NCBI GenBank assembly: GCA_965183875.1
Contig: CBCYMK010000013.1
Span: forward strand, 1-64,000
DNA: 64,000 nt
Direction of reading: 5' to 3'
DNA from: UBA6772 sp965183875
GTDB lineage: Bacteria; Bacteroidota; Bacteroidia; Flavobacteriales; UBA7430
Under the pieces are notes generated by a model. The model ran no database searches. It saw nothing but the letters and a program-made list of their open reading frames with translations, and was not told where the DNA came from. Both the position numbers and the translations under genes were made by a program. Below, one piece after another: positions 43,744 through 52,146 of the stretch (within the stretch, counting starts at the first letter, position 1; every line of letters starts with the position of its first letter).

Positions 43744-44478
43744 AATAATAGTTTTTTTAAAATTGATATGTCAAGTTTTTTTTGACCAATAAACTTATAC
43801 TTTTAATGTTTAAGCATCACAATATAAGCTTACGTTATTCGTATATAAGTTGTAATTTATAACCATTATAAACTTGAGGTTTAATAGAATTATGAATCTA
43901 TTTTATCAACTCCTTTTTCACACTAAAAAATTTAGTTTTGAAAAAGGTATAAATCAAATTTGAGTGATATGAGCTCAATACCCTAACGTGCCATTTTAGC
44001 GCATGAACGCATTGATTTGGCACACGAACGCAAAAAAAACGCCCTCAAAAAGCTCATATAATGAGCTCCCAAAAGGGTGTTTTGAACATCAAAAAAGATC
44101 CAAAACGTCAGATTTTGAGATTGAAAGCTAAAAAAAAAATGCCTGAAAAATCCGAAAAGATTTATTAAATTTGAGAAACAATGATAGTTAAATTTATCGC
44201 TCTTTATGCACTTAACTTTACCAGGTCAATCTAAACCGGAATGGGGTGGTCAGTATGGCCGGAATTTCCAGGCAGGCTTGATAAGCTTGAAAGAGTAGTA
44301 ATGAAGTTAATCGATTAAATGTCAGTAGACTAGTGTTTGCTGTCACTAAATCTGAAAAATTTGTCGTAGATTTGAAATGTAATTATAAAGTGGTTAAACT
44401 TAGGTTTAATAAGGGTTAGGAGTTGATTTTGATAAGATATATACGATGAAAAGAAGTGCTAAAATATCACAAATTAGC
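43744..44478. other. Non-coding island sequence with structured hairpin and possible insertion-sequence remnant
   Basis: No convincing gene lies between the lipoprotein start and the next tRNA-Leu fragment. At 44036-44083 an imperfect outer stem (AAAACGCCCT with AGGGTGTTTT) encloses an inner hairpin GCTCAT-ATA-ATGAGC; just before it, GTGCCA (43988-43993) and TGGCAC face each other with GCATGAACGC/CACGAACGC words between. At 44230-44280 the sequence CCGGAATGGGGTGGTCAGT followed by GGCCGGAATTTCCAG is more GC-rich and resembles, from memory, terminal repeats of IS21-type elements; no transposase frame is present. Confidence 0.4.
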
Positions 44479-44559
44479 GGGTTCATCCCGATAGCTATCG
44501 AGACCCGCCTCGAGTACACGAAAAGCTCAACCGAAAGGTTGGGCTTTTTTTGTTTTATA
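44479..44559 (+). repeat. Right direct repeat: tRNA-Leu 3' fragment with palindrome and full terminator (copy 3)
   Basis: GCGGGTTCA, then the palindrome TCCCGATAGCTATCGAGA (one base off perfect), then CCCGCCTCGAGTACACG and the complete tRNA-Leu terminator. 44504-44559 is the right member of the 56-bp direct repeat paired with 41887-41942. The giant surface gene begins 100 bp further on. Confidence 0.85.
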
Positions 44560-44658
44560 ATCTAATTACCTCTAATTAGTCGACTGTTTTGTTGAATTAT
44601 TTTTTTCTATTAGAATCTTTAACTAACTTTATATTCATCATAAATTTAATATATAGTT

Positions 44659-47600
44659 ATGGGGAATTTATACAAAAACCTAAGTATCAAATGTCAAATA
44701 TTTTTTATTACGCTCTTAGTTGGTTATTCTGTTTCAGCCAAGCCCATTAGTTCTCTTCCATTCATTTCGAGTGTTTCTATGTACGCGCCTTCAGGTGCAG
44801 GTACAATTTCAGATCCTTACTTAATTGCTAGTTTGGCAAACCTTTCATGGTTGTCTCAAAATTCAGATGTATGGGATGATAATGCTTATTTTACACAAAC
44901 AGCAAATATAGATTTGTCTGCAACACAATACTGGGATTATTCAGATGATGATTCAGACGGTGATTTGTATAATGATGCGAATGATTTGACTTCTACAGGT
45001 AATAACGAAGGGTTTTTACCCATTGGAACTTATTCTACAAAATTCGACGGTACATACACAGGTGGTGGGTATTTAGTTCAAAACCTATACATAAATAGAA
45101 CAGATGTCTTTGATGTGGGTTTCTTTGGGGTTATCGAGAACGCTTCAGTGAGTGAGCTAGGTATTAGTAATCTAACCATAAATTCAAGGTCAAATATTGG
45201 AGGCTTAGTAGGTAGCTGTATAAGTTCATCCCTTAGTTATTGTTTTGCCAGTGGTACAATTACAGGTTTAAATGAAGCTGTATATTCTAATATTTTTGGT
45301 GGCTTAGTAGGTAGTATTAATACTACATCTATTTCAAATTCATATTCTCTGGTGAGTATATCTACGGTTAGTTCTTCTATCATGCATGCAGGTGGTTTAG
45401 CAGGTTATAGTTCATCTGCGTCTACTATTTCTAACTGCTATTCAGCAGGAGTTATTTCAGCTTCCTTCGGCGGCTCAGGTGGTGTAGGAGGTTTACTTGG
45501 TTCTTCAAGTTCGAGCACAATTACCAATAGTTTTTGGGATACTGAAATAAGTACCCAGTCCTTAAGTGCTGCCGGAACTGGAAAAACTACCTCAGAAATG
45601 AAAACCGTTAGTACTTTCACAAATTCTACATGGGATTTCGAAATTGAAACCAGTAACGGTACAAACAATTACTGGGATATAGATTTATCCAACACAATAA
45701 ATTCAGGGTACCCTTTTTTAGCTTGGGAAAATGGGGAGACTATAGCATACGACCTAACTGCTCCTACTATTACACAAACTTCGTTGAATACAGCAAATAC
45801 TGCTATTTCGGTTACCTTTTCTGAGGCTGTTTACAATAGTGCTGGGGCTAATTTAGAGGTCACCGATTTTAATTTAAGTATTGCTGGTGGTACTGCTTCT
45901 CTAGTGAGTGCTACCCCTACTAGTATTTCTATAAATGGTAATGTCTATACTTTAGGATTTACTCTTACAGGCTCTGTTAACGGAAACGAAATAATTTCTG
46001 TGGCTCCTTTGAGTTCTTCAGTTTTTGATGCCTCTGTAAATAGTGCTTCTACTTCTCAGAGCAATAATACTGCTACACTTTTTATAAACTCAGTTATTCC
46101 TTCTGGTTCAGGAACTAATGTAGACCCTTATTTGATTTCTTCAGTTGGCCATTTATCTTGGTTAACACAAACTTCCAGTGTTTGGGACGACGCAGCTTAT
46201 TTTACACAAACTGTGAACTTAGATTTGACTGCTACACAATATTGGGATTATACCGATGATGACTCTGATGGTGATTTATTTAACGATTCAAATGATGTAA
46301 CTTCTTCTGGAACTAATGAAGGTTTTAAACCTATAGCTGCCTTTGGTAGTTTTACAGGGACTTATAGCGGTGGAGGTTTTCTTATTGAAAATATGTATAT
46401 CACTCGTACTTCTGGTTATACTGGTTTTTTTGCAAACTTAAGTTCTGCTACAGTCTCTAAATTAGGAGTGAAAAATGCAACTATAAGTTCTTTTAGTCAT
46501 ACCGGAGTACTTTGTGGTAGCATAAATTCTTCTTCAGTTTCTGAATGTTATTCATCAGGGACTATCACCAATGGGAGTTCTACCCTTACTTCTCGTTCAT
46601 ATGGTGGTTTAGTTGGAGTAGTGACTGCAAGTACAATTTCAAACTGCTATAGCACCGTAGATTTGACTCTTAGTACAACTTCTTCACCAAATGTAGCTGG
46701 ACTTGCGGGGTATTTGGCTTCTTCCTCAATTCTAGAAAACACTTATTCTATTGGTATTATCTCGGGTACATTTACAAAGTTTAAAGGACTTATTTCCGTA
46801 AGTAGCTCAAGTACGGTAACCAATAGTTTTTGGGATACTGAAGTAAGTACTCAGTCATTAAGTGCAGGTGGTACTGGTAAAACTACTACAGAAATGAAAA
46901 CTGTTTCTACGTTTACGAGCTCCAACTGGGATTTTGAAGTTGAAACCTCTAATGGATCGAGTAATTACTGGGATATAGATTTATCTGCTATAACAAATTC
47001 AGGTTACCCTTTTTTAGCATGGGAAAATGGTGCAACTGTTTCATACGATACTACAGTTCCTACTCTCACTAGTAGCGCAATGAATTCAGGGAATGCTTCA
47101 TTCGAAGTCACTTTTTCAGAAGCAGTCTACAATGCTATAGGGGCTTCTGGAAGCTTAGAAGCTTCTGATTTCAGTCTTTCTATATCAGGTGGGAATGCCA
47201 CACTCACAAGTGCTACTCCCACGAGTATTAGCGTAAGTGGTAATGTTTATACCTTAGGTTTTACTTTGTCAGGCGCTGTAAATGGCCAGGAAATAGTAAC
47301 AGTAGTACCTGCTAGTAGCTCGTCTATTTATGATGCTTCTGGGAATTCTGCTGCAACAAGCCAGTCTAATAATTCTAAAAACCTTCAAATTAATTCTACT
47401 AGCCCATCGGGCTCTGGTACCAGCGGAGACCCTTATGCCATAAGTTCGGTTGCAAACTTGTCGTGGTTAAGTCAAAATTCTGCTAACTGGGCTAGCTATT
47501 TTGGTCAATCTGAAAATATAGATCTGAGTATTACCCAATACTGGGACGACTCTGATGACGATGCCGACGGTGATTTATATAATGACCCTAATGATGCTAC

Positions 47601-47688
47601 TTCTGCAGGGAATAATGAAGGCTTTAAACCTATAGGGAATACTAGTGTGAAATTTACTGGTAGTTACGACGGGGGGGGTACACTCTAG
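44659..47688 (+). CDS. Giant GLUG-module surface protein, 5' part (frame ends after an 8-G tract)
   Basis: The frame encodes a signal peptide (IFFITLLVGYSVSA) and 1,009 residues. Modules begin near residues 40, 475 and 910 with S/P-S-G-x-G-T-x-x-D-P-Y and an N-L-S-W-L-S-Q-N-like line. Each has a calcium-site-like D-x-D-x-D-G-D-L-Y-N-D segment and G-G-G-Y/F-L-x-x-N-x-Y-I-x-R-T; the two complete modules continue into GLUG-type strands (GGLVGS, SNCYSAGVIS). Between modules are Ig-like domains (AISVTFSEAVYNSAGANLEV). In the third module the frame stops at S-Y-D-G-G-G-T-L because the G tract has eight G residues where nine are needed. This is a surface adhesin-like protein; ligand unknown. Confidence 0.85.
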   Translation: MGNLYKNLSIKCQIFFITLLVGYSVSAKPISSLPFISSVSMYAPSGAGTISDPYLIASLANLSWLSQNSDVWDDNAYFTQTANIDLSATQYWDYSDDDSDGDLYNDANDLTSTGNNEGFLPIGTYSTKFDGTYTGGGYLVQNLYINRTDVFDVGFFGVIENASVSELGISNLTINSRSNIGGLVGSCISSSLSYCFASGTITGLNEAVYSNIFGGLVGSINTTSISNSYSLVSISTVSSSIMHAGGLAGYSSSASTISNCYSAGVISASFGGSGGVGGLLGSSSSSTITNSFWDTEISTQSLSAAGTGKTTSEMKTVSTFTNSTWDFEIETSNGTNNYWDIDLSNTINSGYPFLAWENGETIAYDLTAPTITQTSLNTANTAISVTFSEAVYNSAGANLEVTDFNLSIAGGTASLVSATPTSISINGNVYTLGFTLTGSVNGNEIISVAPLSSSVFDASVNSASTSQSNNTATLFINSVIPSGSGTNVDPYLISSVGHLSWLTQTSSVWDDAAYFTQTVNLDLTATQYWDYTDDDSDGDLFNDSNDVTSSGTNEGFKPIAAFGSFTGTYSGGGFLIENMYITRTSGYTGFFANLSSATVSKLGVKNATISSFSHTGVLCGSINSSSVSECYSSGTITNGSSTLTSRSYGGLVGVVTASTISNCYSTVDLTLSTTSSPNVAGLAGYLASSSILENTYSIGIISGTFTKFKGLISVSSSSTVTNSFWDTEVSTQSLSAGGTGKTTTEMKTVSTFTSSNWDFEVETSNGSSNYWDIDLSAITNSGYPFLAWENGATVSYDTTVPTLTSSAMNSGNASFEVTFSEAVYNAIGASGSLEASDFSLSISGGNATLTSATPTSISVSGNVYTLGFTLSGAVNGQEIVTVVPASSSSIYDASGNSAATSQSNNSKNLQINSTSPSGSGTSGDPYAISSVANLSWLSQNSANWASYFGQSENIDLSITQYWDDSDDDADGDLYNDPNDATSAGNNEGFKPIGNTSVKFTGSYDGGGTL
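47671..47678 (+). repeat. Homopolymer of eight G at the frameshift in the giant surface gene
   Basis: GAC-GGGGGGGG-TACACTCTAG. With nine G the reading is D-G-G-G-Y-T-L-D-N-L-N-I-T-R, matching the G-G-G-Y/F line of modules 1 and 2, where the glycines are coded by GGTGGTGGGTAT and GGTGGAGGTTTT. With eight, a TAG follows within three codons. Confidence 0.93.
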
Positions 47689-47717
47689 ATAATTTAAATA
47701 TCACAAGGAGTGCCGAA

Positions 47718-50213
47718 TTGTATACGGGTTTTTTTGGTTACACACATGAAGCTATAATAACGAAAGTTGGAATTACTAACTCAACAATTCAAGCCGTAAA
47801 AGTAATTGGTCCTCTTATAGCGGTTACCGATAATACTACTATTTCTCTCTGCTTCGCTTCTGGCGATATAAGTATTGTATCAGGGTCTAGTTATAATAAT
47901 CGTTTATTAGGTGGTTTAATAGGTTATATGTCTAATAATACCACTCTAGAAAATTCTTATGCATCCACTAATATTACCTACCCCAATTCTGAAAGTGCCT
48001 ATTTAGCTGGTGTGGGAGGCCTCGTAGGTGCTTTACATACATCTACATTAGCTTATTCTTATTCTTTTGGAATTGTATCTGGTTCTGAGTCTTTAATTGG
48101 TGGGCTCGTAGGGGATCAAATTTCTAGTTCTGCAACGAATTCTTTTTGGGATACAAACACGAGTTTACAGTCATCTAGTTCTTTAGGTACAAGTAAAACT
48201 ACTGCTGAATTAAAAATAGTTAACAGCTTTACTGATAATTCATGGGATTTTGAAGTTGAGACCAGTAATGGAACAAACAACTATTGGGATATTGATAACT
48301 CTTCCGGTTCTTATAATTCAGGATATCCTTATTTAGCTTGGCAAGATGGGGCGACCGTATCGATTGATTTAGTTTCCCCATCTTTAGTGATTACTGCAAC
48401 AGAAGTTAATGATGGAGGTTCTTCTTCTGACGCTACTTTGAGTCTTACTTTTACTGCTGATGAAGATGTTACAGGATTTGTTGTTGGTGATATTAGCGTT
48501 TCAAATGGTGCCTTAGGTAGTTTTACAGCCGTGTCGAGTTCGGTTTATACCGCTGTGTTTACACCTACTAATTCTGGGCCTACTACAATTGATGTAGCTT
48601 CTGGGACTTTTACCGATATTGGTTTAAATGCAAATAATGCTGCAAGTCAATTCAATTGGGGCCATATAGCTGGAAGTACTTGGACTAGTTCTAGCTCTTC
48701 TGATTGGACGAATGCTTCTAACTGGAGTGCCGGTGTTCCTAATGAAAATACAAATGTTCTCTTTTCTGGTACTACTACTGCAACAGTACCAGTTGGTTCT
48801 ACTGTAACTATAAACAGTTTAAATTTAGTATCCGGCTCTTCTCTTACAGTTGAAGGTACTCTTGTAAGTACAGGTGATATTATTTTAGATTCAGGAGCTT
48901 CTTTAATTAGTACAGGAACTATAATTGGAACAATTACTTATAATCGTACAGTAACGGCCAATTGGCATTTAATTTCAAGTCCTTTACTTGGAAGTACTGT
49001 AGAACAATTTATTTTAGATAATGGTGCAAATTTAGCCACAGGAACAGGGTCTAATATTGGTTTTTCAGTCTACGATAACAGTATGCCTTCCTGGATGTAT
49101 TATACCAGTGCAAGTACAGGAAATATAACCAGTTCCAAAGGGTATGCAGTATATAGAGCAACCGCAGGTACAATTTCTTTTAAAGGTACTATGCCAAGTT
49201 CAGACCTTGCTGCTGCAACTAGTTTAGGAGATAATGGATGGAATCTTATAGGAAACCCTTACCCTTCTTATATTGCGGCAAATTATAATGCCGATGCTTC
49301 GAATAATATAATGTCTTCGGTATCAAGTTTTGATGCCAGTTATGCCGGACTATATGTTTGGGATGCGAGTACAAGTACTTATATCCCGGTAAATAATGCA
49401 AGCGATTCTAGGTGTGTGGCTCCTGGACAAGGGTTTTTTGTGAAGACTCAATCAGGTATTTCTTCAATTCCTATTACAACAGCCATGCAAAGTCACCAGA
49501 CTTCAGATGTGTTTAATCGTCAGTCAATTACTCCTTCTGTAGTTATTACTGCAACAAAAAATAATGAATCTAGAAGTACCGAATTAAGGTATTTTGATAT
49601 CTGTACCCATGGATTAGATATTGGGTTTGATGCAGGAACCTTTACTGGTTCTTCGAGCGATTTTGAATTGAGTTCTCATTTGGTTGCAGATAGTGAGGGA
49701 CTTAATTTTGCTCTTCAAGCGCTACCTAATTATGATTATGAGCTATCTATTGTACCCTTGAACCTTAAGGCTGCAGCGGGTAGTGAGGTAAGTTTTTCTG
49801 CAATCAGTTCAAATATGCCAGACAATATAAAAGTATATCTAGAAGATGTATTGTTGGGTACCTTTACTCAGTTAGATACTGAAGAGGCTTTATATACTAT
49901 AAATTTAACAGAAGACACCGAAGGTGTTGGTCGGTTTTATATTCACACTAACCCAGAAAACCTGAAAGTGTTGAGTCGTTTTGAGAACGATTTTAATATT
50001 TACACTGGAATAGGTAAGCAACTTATTATAAAAGGCCCTCTACAAGCTACTAGTGTACTTAATATATATGACAGCTCAGGTAGAGTAGTATTTCACGATC
50101 TTTTAAATAAATCTGAAATGTCAATCCAAAGACTAGACTATTTGAGTACAGGTGTGTATATTGTACAGCTAATCGTTGAAGGAGAAATTGTAATAAAAAG
50201 AATAATATTATAA
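47718..50213 (+). CDS. Giant GLUG-module surface protein, 3' part with T9SS type A sorting domain
   Basis: This continues the preceding gene in the neighbouring frame; joined through a ninth G the whole is about 1,851 residues. The frame is open from the G tract; 47718 is only its first ATG and lacks a signal peptide. It finishes the third GLUG module (GGLIGY, GGLVGALHTS, SFGIVSGSESLIGGLVGDQ) and adds an Ig-like domain (DATLSLTFTADEDVTGFVVG), a beta-helix-like part after W-T-N-A-S-N-W-S-A-G, and a domain with NWHLISSPLLGSTVEQFI. The end (VLNIYDSSGRVVFHDL, then STGVYIVQLIVEGEIVIKR) is a T9SS type A sorting domain. The stop overlaps the next start as TAATG. Confidence 0.88.
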   Translation: MYTGFFGYTHEAIITKVGITNSTIQAVKVIGPLIAVTDNTTISLCFASGDISIVSGSSYNNRLLGGLIGYMSNNTTLENSYASTNITYPNSESAYLAGVGGLVGALHTSTLAYSYSFGIVSGSESLIGGLVGDQISSSATNSFWDTNTSLQSSSSLGTSKTTAELKIVNSFTDNSWDFEVETSNGTNNYWDIDNSSGSYNSGYPYLAWQDGATVSIDLVSPSLVITATEVNDGGSSSDATLSLTFTADEDVTGFVVGDISVSNGALGSFTAVSSSVYTAVFTPTNSGPTTIDVASGTFTDIGLNANNAASQFNWGHIAGSTWTSSSSSDWTNASNWSAGVPNENTNVLFSGTTTATVPVGSTVTINSLNLVSGSSLTVEGTLVSTGDIILDSGASLISTGTIIGTITYNRTVTANWHLISSPLLGSTVEQFILDNGANLATGTGSNIGFSVYDNSMPSWMYYTSASTGNITSSKGYAVYRATAGTISFKGTMPSSDLAAATSLGDNGWNLIGNPYPSYIAANYNADASNNIMSSVSSFDASYAGLYVWDASTSTYIPVNNASDSRCVAPGQGFFVKTQSGISSIPITTAMQSHQTSDVFNRQSITPSVVITATKNNESRSTELRYFDICTHGLDIGFDAGTFTGSSSDFELSSHLVADSEGLNFALQALPNYDYELSIVPLNLKAAAGSEVSFSAISSNMPDNIKVYLEDVLLGTFTQLDTEEALYTINLTEDTEGVGRFYIHTNPENLKVLSRFENDFNIYTGIGKQLIIKGPLQATSVLNIYDSSGRVVFHDLLNKSEMSIQRLDYLSTGVYIVQLIVEGEIVIKRIIL

Positions 50214-50395
50214 TGAAAAACGAAAAAAGAACATCTGAAAAGTGCCAAGCCGAAGAAATTAGTAGGAGGGATGCGCTCAAAAAAGTAGGGAAGTACACTG
50301 CTGTTACAGCCTTAGGTACTTTTTTAATCCTTAATCCAAAGAAAGCTCAAGCAATGAGTTCTCCACCACCAGACCCTGGGAGTGGAGGTTTTTAA
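50213..50395 (+). CDS. Small protein with twin-arginine signal and very short Pro/Gly tail
   Basis: The 60-residue product begins with a basic, charged stretch and then S-R-R-D-A-L-K-K, a twin-arginine motif, followed by a hydrophobic segment (YTAVTALGTFLILNP) and a K-A-Q-A cleavage-like end. What would remain is only MSSPPPDPGSGGF. It starts inside the stop of the giant gene (TAATG), so translation is probably coupled, and a strong terminator follows. No family is recognised; it might be a Tat-targeted peptide, a membrane-anchored partner of the giant protein or a peptide signal. The charge pattern and coupling argue that it is real. Confidence 0.65.
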   Translation: MKNEKRTSEKCQAEEISRRDALKKVGKYTAVTALGTFLILNPKKAQAMSSPPPDPGSGGF

Positions 50396-50429
50396 ATATT
50401 TTTGTATTCGCTAAAGCTTAAAGACAAAA

Positions 50430-50463
50430 AGAGCCGAACTAATTTTATAGTTCGGCTCTTTTT
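50430..50463. terminator. Bidirectional terminator between the giant-gene unit and paaJ
   Basis: A 12-bp perfect stem (AGAGCCGAACTA with TAGTTCGGCTCT), ATTTTA loop, A run on one side and T run on the other. Confidence 0.92.
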
Positions 50464-50480
50464 GTATGAAAATTAATGCT

Positions 50481-51686
50481 TTAAACGCTCTCTATTATTG
50501 TAGCATAACCTTGCCCTACACCAATACACATGGTACAAAGTGCATAGCGTTTATTTTGTTTTTTCAATTCTAAAGCAGCAGTTTGAATTATGCGTGTTCC
50601 CGAAACCCCTAGAGGGTGGCCCAATGCGATAGCACCTCCATTAGGATTAATACGTGTATCGTCATCTTTTAATCCCATTTCGCGAATGCAAGCTAAGGCT
50701 TGTGCCGAGAAAGCTTCGTTTAATTCGATGATGTCCATATCGTCTAAAGTTAAGCCTGCCTTTTTTAAAGCTTTTTCTGAAGCCTTAACTGGGCCAATCC
50801 CCATAATTCGAGGTTCAACTCCTGCTACGGCAGAGCTTACGATTTTAGCGATTGGTTTTAAATCGTATTTAGAAACTGCATCTTCCGAGGCTAAAAGCAT
50901 AGCTGCTGCACCGTCGTTTAATCCAGAAGCATTTCCGGCAGTAACAGTACCATCCTTTTTAAAGGCTGTTCTTAGCTTTCCTAGAATTTCTAATGAGCTA
51001 TTTGCTTTGATGAATTCATCTTTTGCGAAAATGATAGGGTCTTTTTTTCTTTGAGGAATTACTACAGAAACTGTCTCTCCATCAAAACGACCTTCCGCCT
51101 GAGCTTTGGCAGCTTTTAGCTGTGAGTTTAATGCAAAAATATCTTGATCTTCTCTAGAGATATTATACAACTCAGCTAAGTTTTCTGCAGTAGAACCCAT
51201 ACCTTCTGTTCCATACATCGCATCTAGTTCCTTATTCACAAAACGCCATCCAAAACTCGAATCATGCATCTCTACATCTCTACCAAAAGGTTTTGAAGCT
51301 TTAGAAGTTACCCAAGGTCCACGTGTCATATTTTCCATTCCACCGGCAAGCATAAATTCTGCCTCGTCTAATTGTATAACACGACTTGCATTAATAATAG
51401 CTGACATTCCCGAAGCACATAAACGGTTTACTGTTTCTCCAGGAACAGAATAAGGCAGCCCCGCTAAAAGCGAAGACATACGTGCTACATTTCTATTGTC
51501 TTCTCCAGCCTGATTGGCACATCCCATAATTACATCTTCTATAGAAGCTGCTGGGACGTTTGGATTTCTAGCCATTAGTGTTTTAATCACCAAAGCTCCT
51601 AAATCGTCTACTCGTGTGGTTGCTAAAGAACCTCCAAAGTTTCCAAATGGAGTTCTAATCGCGTCTAGTATATATGCTGTTTTCAT
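50481..51686 (-). CDS. paaJ: Acetyl-CoA acyltransferase of the phenylacetate pathway (3-oxoadipyl-CoA thiolase)
   Basis: The 401-residue thiolase has the nucleophile region NRLCASGMSAIINASRVIQL, N-E-A-F in IIELNEAFSAQALACI, NGGAIALGHPLGVSGTRI and the second cysteine in CTMCIGVGQGYATIIE. The N-terminal AYILDAIRTPFGNFGGSLA and length of 401 match PaaJ/PcaF-type beta-ketoadipyl-CoA thiolases better than the shorter FadA at 9.7 kb. It is last in paaG-paaH-paaI-paaJ and would release acetyl-CoA and succinyl-CoA from phenylacetate ring cleavage. A general thiolase role cannot be excluded. Confidence 0.85.
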   Translation of the reverse strand: MKTAYILDAIRTPFGNFGGSLATTRVDDLGALVIKTLMARNPNVPAASIEDVIMGCANQAGEDNRNVARMSSLLAGLPYSVPGETVNRLCASGMSAIINASRVIQLDEAEFMLAGGMENMTRGPWVTSKASKPFGRDVEMHDSSFGWRFVNKELDAMYGTEGMGSTAENLAELYNISREDQDIFALNSQLKAAKAQAEGRFDGETVSVVIPQRKKDPIIFAKDEFIKANSSLEILGKLRTAFKKDGTVTAGNASGLNDGAAAMLLASEDAVSKYDLKPIAKIVSSAVAGVEPRIMGIGPVKASEKALKKAGLTLDDMDIIELNEAFSAQALACIREMGLKDDDTRINPNGGAIALGHPLGVSGTRIIQTAALELKKQNKRYALCTMCIGVGQGYATIIESV

Positions 51687-51729
51687 ATTTGCAGTTGAAA
51701 GTTAAAAGTTTAAGATTGAAAGCAGTCAG

Positions 51730-52146
51730 CTACACTTCCCAGTTTTTACTCGTTCTATAAACAGTTCCTTTAAATAGGGCAACTGTTTTATCTTCTTGAT
51801 TTGTAATCGTTATTTGATAAACTCCAATCTTATTCGAAAGACTCATTTCTTGGGTATGTGTAGTGAGCACATCACCTTCTTTACAAGCTTCGGTATGCGA
51901 TATAGAAGTTTCAACTGAAACAGCTTTTCTTCCGTGACTGTTAGATGCAAATGCTAATGCGCTATCGGCTAAAGAATATGTAATTCCTCCGTGTAAAATG
52001 TAGAATCCGTTCAGCATTTCTTTGCGAACGGTCATCTGGAGCACCGATATTCCAGCACCATCTTCAATACGTTTAATACCTAGCCATTGACTAAAGGCAT
52101 CGTTTTCGTACATCTTATCGACTACTTGTTTAGGTAGGTCACTCAT
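51730..52146 (-). CDS. paaI: PaaI-family hotdog acyl-CoA thioesterase
   Basis: The 138-residue hotdog-fold protein has the PaaI pattern LNGFYILHGGITYSLADSAL (H-G-G, then D as catalytic acid in the long helix) and SVETSISHTEACKEGDVLTT. In PaaI this enzyme hydrolyses stalled ring-hydroxylated phenylacetyl-CoA products to free CoA. Its start codon overlaps the stop of paaH, and paaJ follows after 43 bp that include a repeat-like GAAAGTTAAAAG tract. Confidence 0.88.
   Translation of the reverse strand: MSDLPKQVVDKMYENDAFSQWLGIKRIEDGAGISVLQMTVRKEMLNGFYILHGGITYSLADSALAFASNSHGRKAVSVETSISHTEACKEGDVLTTHTQEMSLSNKIGVYQITITNQEDKTVALFKGTVYRTSKNWEV

Noticed and set aside
44659..50213. Two separate surface protein genes at 44659-47688 and 47718-50213
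   Set aside because: The second lacks a signal peptide and begins in the middle of a GLUG module that the first leaves unfinished; adding one G joins them exactly.
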